Notes under the pieces: generated by a model | Told to the model about the DNA's origin: nothing | The model's input: only the letters and a program-made list of their open reading frames with translations | The model's database searches: none | Part shown: positions 51,101 through 58,666 of the stretch, one piece after another | Layout of the letters: each line of letters starts with the position of its first letter | Position numbering within the stretch: position 1 is the first letter of the stretch | NCBI RefSeq assembly: GCF_900103955.1 | Contig: NZ_FNIL01000004.1 | Location: 58,000 to 121,999 of the forward strand | DNA length: 64,000 nucleotides | Direction of reading: 5' to 3' | Origin: Alkalicoccus daliensis | GTDB taxonomy: Bacteria; Bacillota; Bacilli; Bacillales; Salisediminibacteriaceae | Position numbers and translations under genes: made by a program

Positions 51101-51450
51101 AATTCTGTCTGGTTTATCGTAGTAACAATTTCATTTTCCACGTCGCTGATGCTTGTGTTCGCAGAAAATTCCATGACCACGATAGAGGAACCTTCCGTCG
51201 TCTGCGAGGTCAGCTGATTTAATCCAGAAATGGTGGATAAATCTTCTTCCATCTCTTCAGTAACTTCATTTAACACTTCTTCCGGCCCTGCACCCGGATA
51301 ACTTGTTACTACTGCAGCGACCGGAGCGTCTACATCCGGCAGCAGCTGAATCGGCAGCCTGGTAAGAGAAACTGTACCGAGCAGCAGTAATACAAGCATA
51401 ATTACAATCGTAAATTTCGGACGCTTAATCGAAAAATCCCATATCTTCAT
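48121..51450 (-). CDS. RND-family efflux transporter (SwrC/AcrB type)
   Basis: The 1109-residue HAE-type RND pump has 12 membrane helices and two large extracytoplasmic loops. Helix 4 has the proton-relay Asp in GIGMLVDNSIVVVENI, and the N-terminus IKRPKFTIVIMLVLL is typical. In Gram-positives such proteins (B. subtilis SwrC/YerP) export surfactin-like lipopeptides and other amphiphiles. A charged C-terminal tail of about 90 residues (RSDEEEFTKDEMV...) is cytosolic. The frame opens at 51540, but ATG 51450 has GGAGAG upstream and fits the family start. It is divergent from a TetR gene, with shared palindromic operators. Confidence 0.92.
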   Translation of the reverse strand: MKIWDFSIKRPKFTIVIMLVLLLLGTVSLTRLPIQLLPDVDAPVAAVVTSYPGAGPEEVLNEVTEEMEEDLSTISGLNQLTSQTTEGSSIVVMEFSANTSISDVENEIVTTINQTELPDGAGNPAFLQFDPSMFPSIQLAVSSDDESVTEFQEDVAELQRELSRIEGIASISESGTLTEQYEIVVDQEEMEAAGLTQDNIVETIQANDIVVPGGIITDEEEEESISTRLVSELNSPEEIEELVVTLDPETGDEILISDVADISLQTEEEEVITRINQESSIQLDVMLTSEADTTQASNDFNEELEELLEEDQYAHLEASILYDEGDVINQAVSSVVVALISGGILAMVVLFAFLRNLKTPLIIGIAIPFSIITTFALFFFTNITLNLMTLGGLALGIGMLVDNSIVVVENIYRHLSMKKSPRQAAAEGTKEVAGAITASTLTTASIFLPVVFITGFVGDIFAPLSITVAFSLFSSLFIAVTIVPMIASRILTAPDEDVEEKRKNSRFMRGIESASRWTLRRRAVVLIITLLTLVVGAFGLSTTGVEFIPDSDEGAFLISVEHEQGTILNRTEETIQLIEDELEEYDEIESYLSTIGSTMQQGGFTSQSHTAEIMVTLVDPGDRDTGTFEFIDEIDGDIEGLDEEADIEVQAFSQAGFGGDPNTHTFSILDPDTDRLTDTADEIVEALEEEDIIRSVTTSEEETAPEIQFTIDREAAQELGLAPAQIASSVNAATSGTMATTLQTEDNETYNVNVRYPLDVLGSVENFEAITIPVPEGEYVALSEVAEVEEGQAPAAINRADMVTSIDFTVLYDSDSDLSEAASVTDDVIEDIDLADEAEYSVGGDQAMLDDVIDDVFLAFMLGLAFIYLVMVAQFESFKYPFIIMFTVPLFIIGVMLALTVTQSPISVMAIIGVIVLAGIVVNNAIVLVDYINQQKEKGYPTADAIVMSVKDRTRPIIITALTTILGVVPLAIGIGEGAEIIQPMGIVIIGGLISSTLLTLFVIPVIYSFFDKTTRNMNKKYMTPDGQVIYQRDLPIGRETHEEQKSLDESTDDTNLPVKIETEDADKRDDAAFRRSDEEEFTKDEMVKILEGLLERSKKSNKDEDKKE

Positions 51451-51533
51451 TTTAAAATTCTCTCCGTTTCTTTGTCGGTGGATTCCTTTTGTTCTTGCAG
51501 ATTTTCCTGTATGTAAACACCTCAACCTAAAAT

Positions 51534-51550
51534 CCAACAACCTGTTGTCT
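51534..51550. promoter_or_regulatory. operator 1 of the RND/TetR intergenic region
   Basis: CCAACAACCTGTTGTCT contains the palindrome ACAAC-CT-GTTGT and is nearly identical to the site at 51634. It lies upstream of the RND start. Confidence 0.7.
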
Positions 51551-51633
51551 TAAAAAATACTATCATAGCAATATCAAGGTATCAAACAACAAATAAAGCT
51601 TAAGTGTTGGTTCAAATAAAGTTTTTATTGTAA

Positions 51634-51650
51634 CCAACACCCTGTTGTGT
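51634..51650. promoter_or_regulatory. operator 2 of the RND/TetR intergenic region
   Basis: CCAACACCCTGTTGTGT matches operator 1 at 15 of 17 positions and lies 27 bases before the TetR start. A further inverted copy of the AACCAACAC half occurs at 51603-51611 (GTGTTGGTT). Confidence 0.7.
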
Positions 51651-51676
51651 AATAATTTTCACCAGAGGTGATCGGC

Positions 51677-52267
51677 ATGAAAAAAAAGCCTGAATCAACA
51701 ATGCAGACAAAACAAAAGATTATAGAAGCTTTTTGGGAACTTTACTGTAACAAATCGATTGAAAAGATAACGGTAAAGGAGATTACAGAAAAAGCAGGAT
51801 ATAACCGCGGTACGTTTTATGTATACTTCAAAGATGTATATGATGTGCTGGAACAGATTGAAGCGTCGCTTCTCCCTACAGAAGAAGAGTTCGATGAATT
51901 GTTTCAATGCCATGTGCATAATATGAGTCTGGAGAAAAATTCTTCCCAATTTTATGAAATGTATCAGCAGCATGGAGAAAAACTGATCGTCCTCCTCGGT
52001 CCGAACGGAGATCCTCATTTTGCGCACCGTATTAAAGAAACGGTCAAAGGCTACCTGATGAAAACAATGGATCATTTATCGGAAAAAGACAGAATCAAAT
52101 TTGACTATATTTTAGAATACGAGCTTTCTGCCAGATATGCGCTTATGAACAGATGGTTTGAAAACAAGGACCTTCCGCTTGAAGAATTTGCTGCTCTTTT
52201 CTACCATATTTCTACGAACGGCACCTTTAATACGTTTCAGTCTATTGTAAATAAAACGAAGCAGTAA
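51677..52267 (+). CDS. TetR-family regulator of the RND pump
   Basis: The 196-residue protein has an N-terminal TetR helix-turn-helix (KITVKEITEKAGYNRGTFYVYFKDVYDVLEQIE) and a TetR_C-type ligand domain. The start ATG 51677 has AGAGGTGA upstream. Divergent arrangement with the RND gene and two near-identical palindromes between them indicate that it represses both genes. The downstream MFS gene is convergent, so it is less likely to be a direct target. Confidence 0.9.
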   Translation: MKKKPESTMQTKQKIIEAFWELYCNKSIEKITVKEITEKAGYNRGTFYVYFKDVYDVLEQIEASLLPTEEEFDELFQCHVHNMSLEKNSSQFYEMYQQHGEKLIVLLGPNGDPHFAHRIKETVKGYLMKTMDHLSEKDRIKFDYILEYELSARYALMNRWFENKDLPLEEFAALFYHISTNGTFNTFQSIVNKTKQ

Positions 52268-52287
52268 TTTTCCTTTGAGGAGGCAAC

Positions 52288-52317
52288 AAAAAAGGGTCCC
52301 GATAAAGGGTCCCTTTT
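52288..52317. terminator. terminator between convergent TetR and MFS genes
   Basis: AAAAAGGGTCCC pairs with GGGTCCCTTTT (one mismatch), flanked by A and T tracts. Confidence 0.75.
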
Positions 52318-52378
52318 ACTTTGTAAGTGAGGCTTTTATTTATGGTACAGTTTGCGGCTGATAAATTCATCAGTCGTT

Positions 52379-53764
52379 TCATTTTCTCACAGGATTTTTT
52401 ATAAACATGGAAATAATAAAGCCAATAAACGCAAGACCTGTGGCCACCCAGAAGGAAATGTTTACTCCCTGGATCATTGCCTGGTTTGCAGTTACACCAT
52501 TTGCTGCGGAAGACGCACCGACTGTCATCATCGTTACGAGAAACGCCGTCCCGATAGAGCCGCCTACCTGGCGCAGTGTATTATTCATCGCAGTGCCGTG
52601 GGGAATTAACCGTTCAGGCAGCTGATTGAGTCCAGCCGTTGTGATCGGCATCATTACCATCGCAAGGCTCAGCATACGAAATGCGTGTACTGTCGCCATA
52701 TACGCAAAGGATGTATCTTCCGTGAGCCTTGTGAATAAGAAGGTCATCACGGTAAGAAGCCCCATCCCTGAAATTGAGAGCCATCTGGCACCCACTTTAT
52801 CAAAAATACGCCCGGTGATCGGATTCATAATCCCCATCAGCAATGCTCCCGGCAGCAGCATAAGTCCGGACTGAAAAGCACTGAATCCAAGCATATCCTG
52901 CATATAAATCGGCAGGATGGTTGCTGCGCCGATCATTGACATGAAAAGTACAATCCCGATAATGTTGGATAAAGTGAAAATGCCGTAGCGGAACACCTTA
53001 AATTCCAGAATAGGCTCCTTCAATCGAAGCTGACGAAGAATAAACCACGTGAGTGAAATACCGCCAATAATCATCGAAGCAATAACTTCTCCGCTCACCC
53101 AGCCTGCAGCTCCGGCGCTGCTGAATCCATACAGGAGCCCGCCAAAGCCGAAGGTGGAGAGCATTATAGACACAATATCCACCTTAGGAAAAGTCTGTTT
53201 CGTTACATTTTTTAAAACGAAATAAGCAGCGATTAAATCAAGCAGCGCAATAGGAAGTACTATGTAAAAAAGAGCTCTCCACGGATATTGGTCAACGACC
53301 CACCCGGAAAGTGTCGGACCGATTGCTGGTGCAAAAGCAATCACCATACCAACGAGTCCCATTGCCTGTCCACGTTTTTCCACTGGAAAAATCATAAAAA
53401 GCACCGTCTGCATCAGCGGAATCATAATTCCTGCACCGCTAGCCTGGACAATGCGTCCTAAAATAAGAATTTCAAAGTTAGGGGAAACAGCCGCGATCAA
53501 CGTTCCTGCAGCAAAAAGCCCCATTGCCGTCATAAACAGCTTTCTCGTTGTAAATTTTGCGATTAAAAAAGCGGTAATCGGAATCATAATTCCGTTCACC
53601 AGCATGAAAATTGTGTTCAGCCACTGAGCAGTGTTGGCATTAATTCCGAGATCTCTCATAATTGGGGGAATCGCTGTAACGAGCAGCGTCTGATTCAATA
53701 TCGCTACGAACGTTCCCGTTAATAAGACCGCAACAAGCGGTACTTTGTTTATATTTTCCGGCAC
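52379..53764 (-). CDS. DHA2-type MFS multidrug efflux transporter (paralogue)
   Basis: The 461-residue, 14-helix drug antiporter is closely related to the 21665-23122 protein. Shared segments include TAQWLNTIFMLVNGIMIPIT and IAFAPAIGPTLSGW. The start is GTG 53764 with AGGGGAG upstream. It has no own TetR gene in the same operon; the nearest is the convergent RND regulator. Substrate is unknown. Confidence 0.9.
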   Translation of the reverse strand: MPENINKVPLVAVLLTGTFVAILNQTLLVTAIPPIMRDLGINANTAQWLNTIFMLVNGIMIPITAFLIAKFTTRKLFMTAMGLFAAGTLIAAVSPNFEILILGRIVQASGAGIMIPLMQTVLFMIFPVEKRGQAMGLVGMVIAFAPAIGPTLSGWVVDQYPWRALFYIVLPIALLDLIAAYFVLKNVTKQTFPKVDIVSIMLSTFGFGGLLYGFSSAGAAGWVSGEVIASMIIGGISLTWFILRQLRLKEPILEFKVFRYGIFTLSNIIGIVLFMSMIGAATILPIYMQDMLGFSAFQSGLMLLPGALLMGIMNPITGRIFDKVGARWLSISGMGLLTVMTFLFTRLTEDTSFAYMATVHAFRMLSLAMVMMPITTAGLNQLPERLIPHGTAMNNTLRQVGGSIGTAFLVTMMTVGASSAANGVTANQAMIQGVNISFWVATGLAFIGFIISMFIKNPVRK

Positions 53765-53890
53765 GGCAGTTCTCCCCTGTTCACGTCCCCGTTTGGAACT
53801 TCTTCCTTAAGTTTATCATAGCTTAATTATGTAGAGAGACGAAAGGAATCTGCTTTACACCATAAGAGACAGCGTATCTTCAAAGACGTT

Positions 53891-54271
53891 TTAGATAAAG
53901 GCTCTGTTAAAGCTAGTGTTGATATAAGAAAGGTACGCCTAAGGCTCTTTTTTCTTCGCTTGCCGCGGAGAAATCCTTCAGCTATCCCTTCCTTGCGTCC
54001 GGGATGATCTTCACGCTTTCTTTTTTCGCAGGCGTCTTGAAAAATCACCTTGGCTTCGTTTTTTATAGAGAAGAAAGTATGAAAAAAACAGTCCCTCTCT
54101 TTTGTTTTACAAAGGAAAGAACGAAACGAAAACCGGCGGACGCCTGTGGAAGAAGGATGTCGGAAGATCCCGGAAGACGTTAGTCTACCCGGAGATCTCC
54201 TCCACGGCAGGTCAGTTGCAGCGAAGTCTTCTATTATTATCAACACTGAACATTAACAGAGCTTAGATAAA
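53891..54271 (+). repeat. solo module B element with 9-bp target duplication (copy B4)
   Basis: The element 53901-54262 has well preserved terminal inverted repeats: GCTCTGTTAAAGCTAGTGTT at the left, and the complement of GCTCTGTTAATGTTCAGTGT at the right, both extending to TTGATA. The 9-bp word TTAGATAAA occurs at 53891-53899 and again at 54263-54271. The interior shares CTTGCCGCGGAGAAATCC with copies B1 and B3. It encodes no transposase. Size (about 360 bases), terminal repeats and target duplication are those of a MITE-like element. It lies between the MFS and hydrolase genes. Confidence 0.85.
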
Positions 54272-54277
54272 AAAGAA

Positions 54278-54305
54278 GGCGTTCCGGAACTTTTCCGAGA
54301 ACGCC
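54278..54305 (-). terminator. terminator of the gntK-hydrolase unit
   Basis: GGCGTTC pairs with GAACGCC (with inner CGGAA/TTCCG), followed on the minus strand by TTCTTTTTT. It starts next to the right end of the module B element. Confidence 0.8.
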
Positions 54306-54318
54306 ACTCAGGAACTAT

Positions 54319-55161
54319 TTAACTTTCTTCCGGTAAAAAAGCACGGATAGCATCCCAAAATTCGGTGTTCACATGCATATCGTTGTGTCCTCGGTTCGGA
54401 ATCCACACTGTCTCAGCTCCTCCCTCTCTCTGCGCAAGAAGGGCCCGCGTCCGTTCTCCCGGGATCACTTGATCCTCTTCTGCAGCAATCACGAGAAGCG
54501 GAGCTGATATATCGTTAATTTTTTCTTCGGACGGAAAGGTATAGCGAAGCAGCAAACTCACCGGGAGAAACGGATAATGATGCCCAGCCACTTCTTTAAA
54601 AGAATCGAACGGAGAGACGAGAATCACATTATCCGCGGTCCTTTCTGCAGCTGTATTTACGGCAACAGCGGTACCGATACTTCTTCCCATCACCGCCAAA
54701 GTTTCTATCGGATACTGCGCCTGAATTTCATCATGAATCAGCAGGGCATCCTCATACATTTTTTCTTCATCCAGACTTCCTTCACTCGCCCCATAGCCGC
54801 GGTAATTCACGAGCAGTACAGACCAGTTTTCCAGATGTTCTGACATCATGGGAATCTGCCCGGAAAGTTCTTCTGCATTTCCGCCGTAATAAATCAGCAG
54901 CCGGTTCACTTCTGCCTCCGGGGAAGCATGCACGAGCCAGCCGTGCAGTGCAGTTCCATCTTCCGCAGTAAAGGAAATTTCTTCTGCATTCGGGTAGCTG
55001 TCTGCCACTCTTTGTACTTCTTCTTCTGTCATCGTCTGCGGATAAAAAATAAGACGTTCCTGAAAAAAATACAAAAGTCCAAGCAGGAAAATCGCAAGAA
55101 GACCGGCGATTCCCGCGCCTGTGATCCATTTATTATGAAAAACAGCCAGTATACTCAGCAT
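54319..55161 (-). CDS. membrane-anchored alpha/beta hydrolase (Bem46-like)
   Basis: The 280-residue protein has one N-terminal membrane helix (about 13-33) followed by an alpha/beta hydrolase domain (LIFYPQT...). Nucleophile Ser161 is in VMGRSIGTA, the acid in AAEEDQVIPG and the His in PNRGHNDMH. The domain probably lies outside the cell. Substrate is unknown. It begins 31 bases after the FGGY kinase gene on the same strand and is probably co-transcribed, though a functional link is unclear. Confidence 0.82.
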   Translation of the reverse strand: MLSILAVFHNKWITGAGIAGLLAIFLLGLLYFFQERLIFYPQTMTEEEVQRVADSYPNAEEISFTAEDGTALHGWLVHASPEAEVNRLLIYYGGNAEELSGQIPMMSEHLENWSVLLVNYRGYGASEGSLDEEKMYEDALLIHDEIQAQYPIETLAVMGRSIGTAVAVNTAAERTADNVILVSPFDSFKEVAGHHYPFLPVSLLLRYTFPSEEKINDISAPLLVIAAEEDQVIPGERTRALLAQREGGAETVWIPNRGHNDMHVNTEFWDAIRAFLPEES

Positions 55162-55192
55162 GCTTCCCGCCTCCTTTCAAAAATTCATCCAA

Positions 55193-56656
55193 TTAAGCTT
55201 CAATTGTTTTTAATGCCTCGTATATCTTTTTGTATCGGGAGAAAATTTCACGGTACGTCTGATACGCTTCTGTATCAAAGACAATTTTCTCTTTCATCGG
55301 AATAGAACTTGTAATATCTTCGTAGGAAGAAGTGATTCCAGCTGCCATCATACTGCACCATGCTGCGCCCCAGGCAGAGCTCTGGTAAGAAACCGGAAGA
55401 GATAATTCACTCCCGAATATGTCAGCTGTAATCTGCAGCCAAAGGGGAGAACGGGAAAACCCTCCACTTGCGTAAAGTGCTTTTTCTCCATCTTCAACAA
55501 TCGTTTCGAGATGTTCAAATACTTCGCAGACACTGAAAATAACACCTTCCAGTACTGCCCGGGTGAAATGCTTTTGTTCATGCTCAATCGATAGTTGGAC
55601 AAAGCTTCCTTTGGCGCCAGGATCCCAGATTGGCGCACGTTCCCCCTGCAGATAAGGTAGAAATATAGGGTTATGCACATCGACCGGTACGTCTGCTGCT
55701 TCTTGCAGAAGCGTTTCCAGATCTTTTTCTTTCATTGCTTTTTGAAGCCATTGCAGCGCAATACCGCCATTATTCGTTGGACCGCCGACGACCCACATAC
55801 CTTCGTCAAAAGCGTAGCAGAACGTCTGCTGGTTATCACCCAGCGCGGGTCTGCTGGTAATTTGACGGACGGCTCCGCTTGTCCCGATCGTCAGTGCAGT
55901 TTCCCCGGGCTGAAGCGCTCCAATTCCAATATTCGCTAATGCTCCGTCACTTCCGCCAGCTGCGAAAACGACACCTTCCGGCAGACCAGCTTTTACTCGG
56001 ATATCCGGACCAAGTTCCGGCAAAATGTACGTGGGAGCTACTGCTTTTGATAATCTTCCTTCTCCAATTTCCAACATTTCCAGAAGTTCTGCATCCCATG
56101 TTTTCGTATGAATATTAAACATTCCTGTCGCCGAGGCAATAGAGTAATCGACGACTTCTGCTCCAAACCAGCGGCGCAGAAGAAATTCTTTCACAGATAC
56201 AAACGCAGCACTTTCCTCATACAGCTTCGGTTCATTCTTTTTCAGCCAGAATAACTTCGTGAGCGGCGACATTGTATGAACCGGTGTTCCTGTCCGCTGA
56301 TAGATTGCGCCAGCCTGCCCGGAATTTAAGAGCTCTTCAGTTTCCAGTGTACTTCTTGTATCTGCCCAGGAAATAGAATTGCTCAGCGCCTCCCCCTCTT
56401 CATCTATACAAATCAGTGTATGCATGGCAGCGGAAAATCCGGCTGAGACTACATGATACTTTTTTGTATCCAATCTGCTTAACGCCTTAAGCGCCGCTTT
56501 CTCTATTTCATACGGGTCCTGTTCTGAGCACCCGCGAAACGAATGAATCAAATCGTAACCTTCCTCTGCTTCATCCACGCACTCCCCGGTGTGCGTAAAC
56601 AATACAGCCTTTGCACTCGTTGTTCCTATATCCAATCCGATTGAACACGCTTCCAT
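55193..56656 (-). CDS. gntK: FGGY-family carbohydrate kinase, probably gluconokinase
   Basis: The 487-residue FGGY kinase has an N-terminal phosphate motif GLDIGTTSAKAVLF and a middle WADTRS motif. The ADP-binding motif is AAGGSDGALANIG, and the C-terminal signature YASGGFSRSPLWLQITADIFG is present. These patterns are most like GntK (gluconate to 6-phosphogluconate). gntR, gntP and gntZ are not adjacent, so xylulose or another sugar acid cannot be excluded. The start has GGAGG upstream. Confidence 0.8.
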   Translation of the reverse strand: MEACSIGLDIGTTSAKAVLFTHTGECVDEAEEGYDLIHSFRGCSEQDPYEIEKAALKALSRLDTKKYHVVSAGFSAAMHTLICIDEEGEALSNSISWADTRSTLETEELLNSGQAGAIYQRTGTPVHTMSPLTKLFWLKKNEPKLYEESAAFVSVKEFLLRRWFGAEVVDYSIASATGMFNIHTKTWDAELLEMLEIGEGRLSKAVAPTYILPELGPDIRVKAGLPEGVVFAAGGSDGALANIGIGALQPGETALTIGTSGAVRQITSRPALGDNQQTFCYAFDEGMWVVGGPTNNGGIALQWLQKAMKEKDLETLLQEAADVPVDVHNPIFLPYLQGERAPIWDPGAKGSFVQLSIEHEQKHFTRAVLEGVIFSVCEVFEHLETIVEDGEKALYASGGFSRSPLWLQITADIFGSELSLPVSYQSSAWGAAWCSMMAAGITSSYEDITSSIPMKEKIVFDTEAYQTYREIFSRYKKIYEALKTIEA

Positions 56657-56897
56657 ATTTAACCTCCAGCATCTGTGTTTTTATAAGATGCTTCACCGCA
56701 CCTTAAAAAATCTCCTGCCCTTTTTACGTTTCCTTCTGCCTCTTCAGTATAAGCTACAAGTCAAAATCACACAGCTGGAAACTGGATTTATAAAGTATTT
56801 CTATCCTTTCAACAGGTTCTCCTGACAACAGTTTTAGATTTTCTATAAAGATCTTTGCTTAAAAATGCAGGCGTTCTTTACTTTTATGTATTATGAA
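56657..56897. other. intergenic stretch, nothing recognised
   Basis: Bases upstream of the kinase gene contain its promoter, but no clear element, gene or repeat was identified. Confidence 0.25.
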
Positions 56898-56932
56898 AAG
56901 CTTGAGTCCCCAAATTTAGGAGACTCAAGCTT
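56898..56932 (-). terminator. hairpin after the amidase gene
   Basis: AAGCTTGAGTC pairs with GACTCAAGCTT across a 13-base loop, 32 bases after the amidase stop. On the minus strand a short T-run (TTTTC) follows. Confidence 0.7.
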
Positions 56933-56963
56933 GTTGCTTTATTGGTTATCAAGCTGCTTGTTT

Positions 56964-58520
56964 TTACAGCACTGGTGCTTTTCTTTTTTTGGTCGCCTGC
57001 TCATAGGCATAAGCAAGTTCAATCAGCTTTGGTTCACTGAATGCCTTCGCACTGAAGGTAACGCCCACCGGCATTCCTTTTTTCGTATAGCCGGCCGGCA
57101 CAGTAATAGATGGATAACCCGCTTTTGCCGGAATTGCTGCTCCCAAGTTGTTTTCGAACAGCAGGGCGTCCAGCATATGCTCTTTCATTACTGCATCAAT
57201 CCCCTGCGTTCCAGCATTTCTAACGTCTTTCGCCCGATGTTCCAGATACGTTGGATCTTCAGGATCTCCGCTCATTTTATCGGACTGCTCCAGAAGCTTT
57301 TGCCCAAAAGGCAGCATTACCTTTGCGTTGCTTTTATTATAAGCAATCAATTCCTGAAGTGAAGAAACCGGCACTTTGTCAGAAGTGTTCCTGAGATACT
57401 CATCCATACTCAGCTTCATTTCATACCAGAGAACTTTCGATTCAAAGTCTTCGTTTGGAACCTTCACTTCTTTAATCACTGCCCCCGCGGCTTCCATATC
57501 TTTTATCGCTTCTTCCATTACTTTTCTTTCCTGTGAGCTTTTTTTACTGAAGAAAGATTTATCTACGCCAATGACTGCTCCCTTTAATCCATCTTTGTTC
57601 AAATTCTTAGTATAGTCAAACATGGCACATCCCTGACTCAGCTGTGTCACCGGATCTTTTTCATCAATTCCGGTCATTGTGCCAAGAGCAATCGCAACAT
57701 CCGTTACCGTTCGGGCCATTGGCCCAGCTGTATCCTGGCTTTTGGCAAGCGGGATAATCCCCCCGCGGCTGATTAAACCAACTGTCGGCTTAATGCCAAC
57801 AATAGAATTGGCACTCGCCGGGCTGAGAATTGAACCGGAAGTTTCTGTTCCTATGCTTACTACACCGAAGTTCGCTGCGATCGCAGCGCCCGATCCGGAA
57901 CTGGATCCTCCGACACTGCCTGCTTTGAAATCTTCCGGTCCGTAAGGATGCAGCACCTGGCCAGCTATACTGCTGTAGCCGCTCGGCGCTTTATCAGACA
58001 TAAAATATGCCCATTCACTCATGTTCGTTTTCCCTAAAATTACTGCTCCTGCTTCCCGCAGTTTTTTCACAAGGAAGGCATCTTCTTCTGTAAAGTTATT
58101 CTCCAGCGCAAGGGACCCTGCCGTTGTCGGCATATTCACTCTCGTTTCAATATTATCTTTTAACAGCACCGGGATACCATGCAGCGGCCCCGTCACTCCT
58201 TTTTTCCTTTCTTGATCCCGCTTACGGGCAATATTCATTGCATCAGGATTGATAATTCTTATGGAATTAATGTTCGGGCCTTTCTGATCCAGCGTTTCTA
58301 TTCTTTTTATATAGTGCGCTGTCAGCTGCGCAGAAGTGAGGTCACCTCTGTCAAACGCCTGGTGAATATCTGAAATCGTCGCTTCTTCTATAGAAAACCC
58401 ACTTTGCTGCTCCTCCTGCTCTTCGCGGAAAGATTTGTACGTGGAATACGCTTTTTTTGCCGGTACAATAGCGGCTGCCACTCCAACTGCAGTTCCTGCA
58501 AGTATTGCTTTACGATTCAT
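56964..58520 (-). CDS. membrane-anchored amidase-signature enzyme
   Basis: The 518-residue protein has an N-terminal hydrophobic segment (AILAGTAVGVAAAIVPA) that is probably a signal anchor, then an amidase-signature domain. The Ser-cisSer-Lys triad is visible as Lys in ILLKDNIET and the Ser-rich GGSSSGSGAAIAANFG with the nucleophile in GTETSGSILSPAS. It hydrolyses amides; the substrate is unknown. Gene context rules out GatA, since no gatB/gatC adjoin. Start ribosome site AAAAGGAGAG. Confidence 0.88.
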   Translation of the reverse strand: MNRKAILAGTAVGVAAAIVPAKKAYSTYKSFREEQEEQQSGFSIEEATISDIHQAFDRGDLTSAQLTAHYIKRIETLDQKGPNINSIRIINPDAMNIARKRDQERKKGVTGPLHGIPVLLKDNIETRVNMPTTAGSLALENNFTEEDAFLVKKLREAGAVILGKTNMSEWAYFMSDKAPSGYSSIAGQVLHPYGPEDFKAGSVGGSSSGSGAAIAANFGVVSIGTETSGSILSPASANSIVGIKPTVGLISRGGIIPLAKSQDTAGPMARTVTDVAIALGTMTGIDEKDPVTQLSQGCAMFDYTKNLNKDGLKGAVIGVDKSFFSKKSSQERKVMEEAIKDMEAAGAVIKEVKVPNEDFESKVLWYEMKLSMDEYLRNTSDKVPVSSLQELIAYNKSNAKVMLPFGQKLLEQSDKMSGDPEDPTYLEHRAKDVRNAGTQGIDAVMKEHMLDALLFENNLGAAIPAKAGYPSITVPAGYTKKGMPVGVTFSAKAFSEPKLIELAYAYEQATKKRKAPVL

Positions 58521-58666
58521 GCTGATCTCTCCTTTTCCTTAGTATCTTCGGTGAAAAATATCCCTCTTTATCTGTAACCTATCTTCCCGGCTGTAAAACC
58601 AGTTGTTACAGAAATACCCTCAGCTTAAAAAAGAGAAGCTAACTTTACTTTCAGCAGCATAAGGAA

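Noticed and set aside
53827-54246. 139-residue minus-strand ORF across the solo module B
   Set aside because: It starts outside one end of the element, runs through a terminal inverted repeat and has highly basic, low-sense composition (KRKREDHPGRKEGIAEG). It is a by-product of the repeat.
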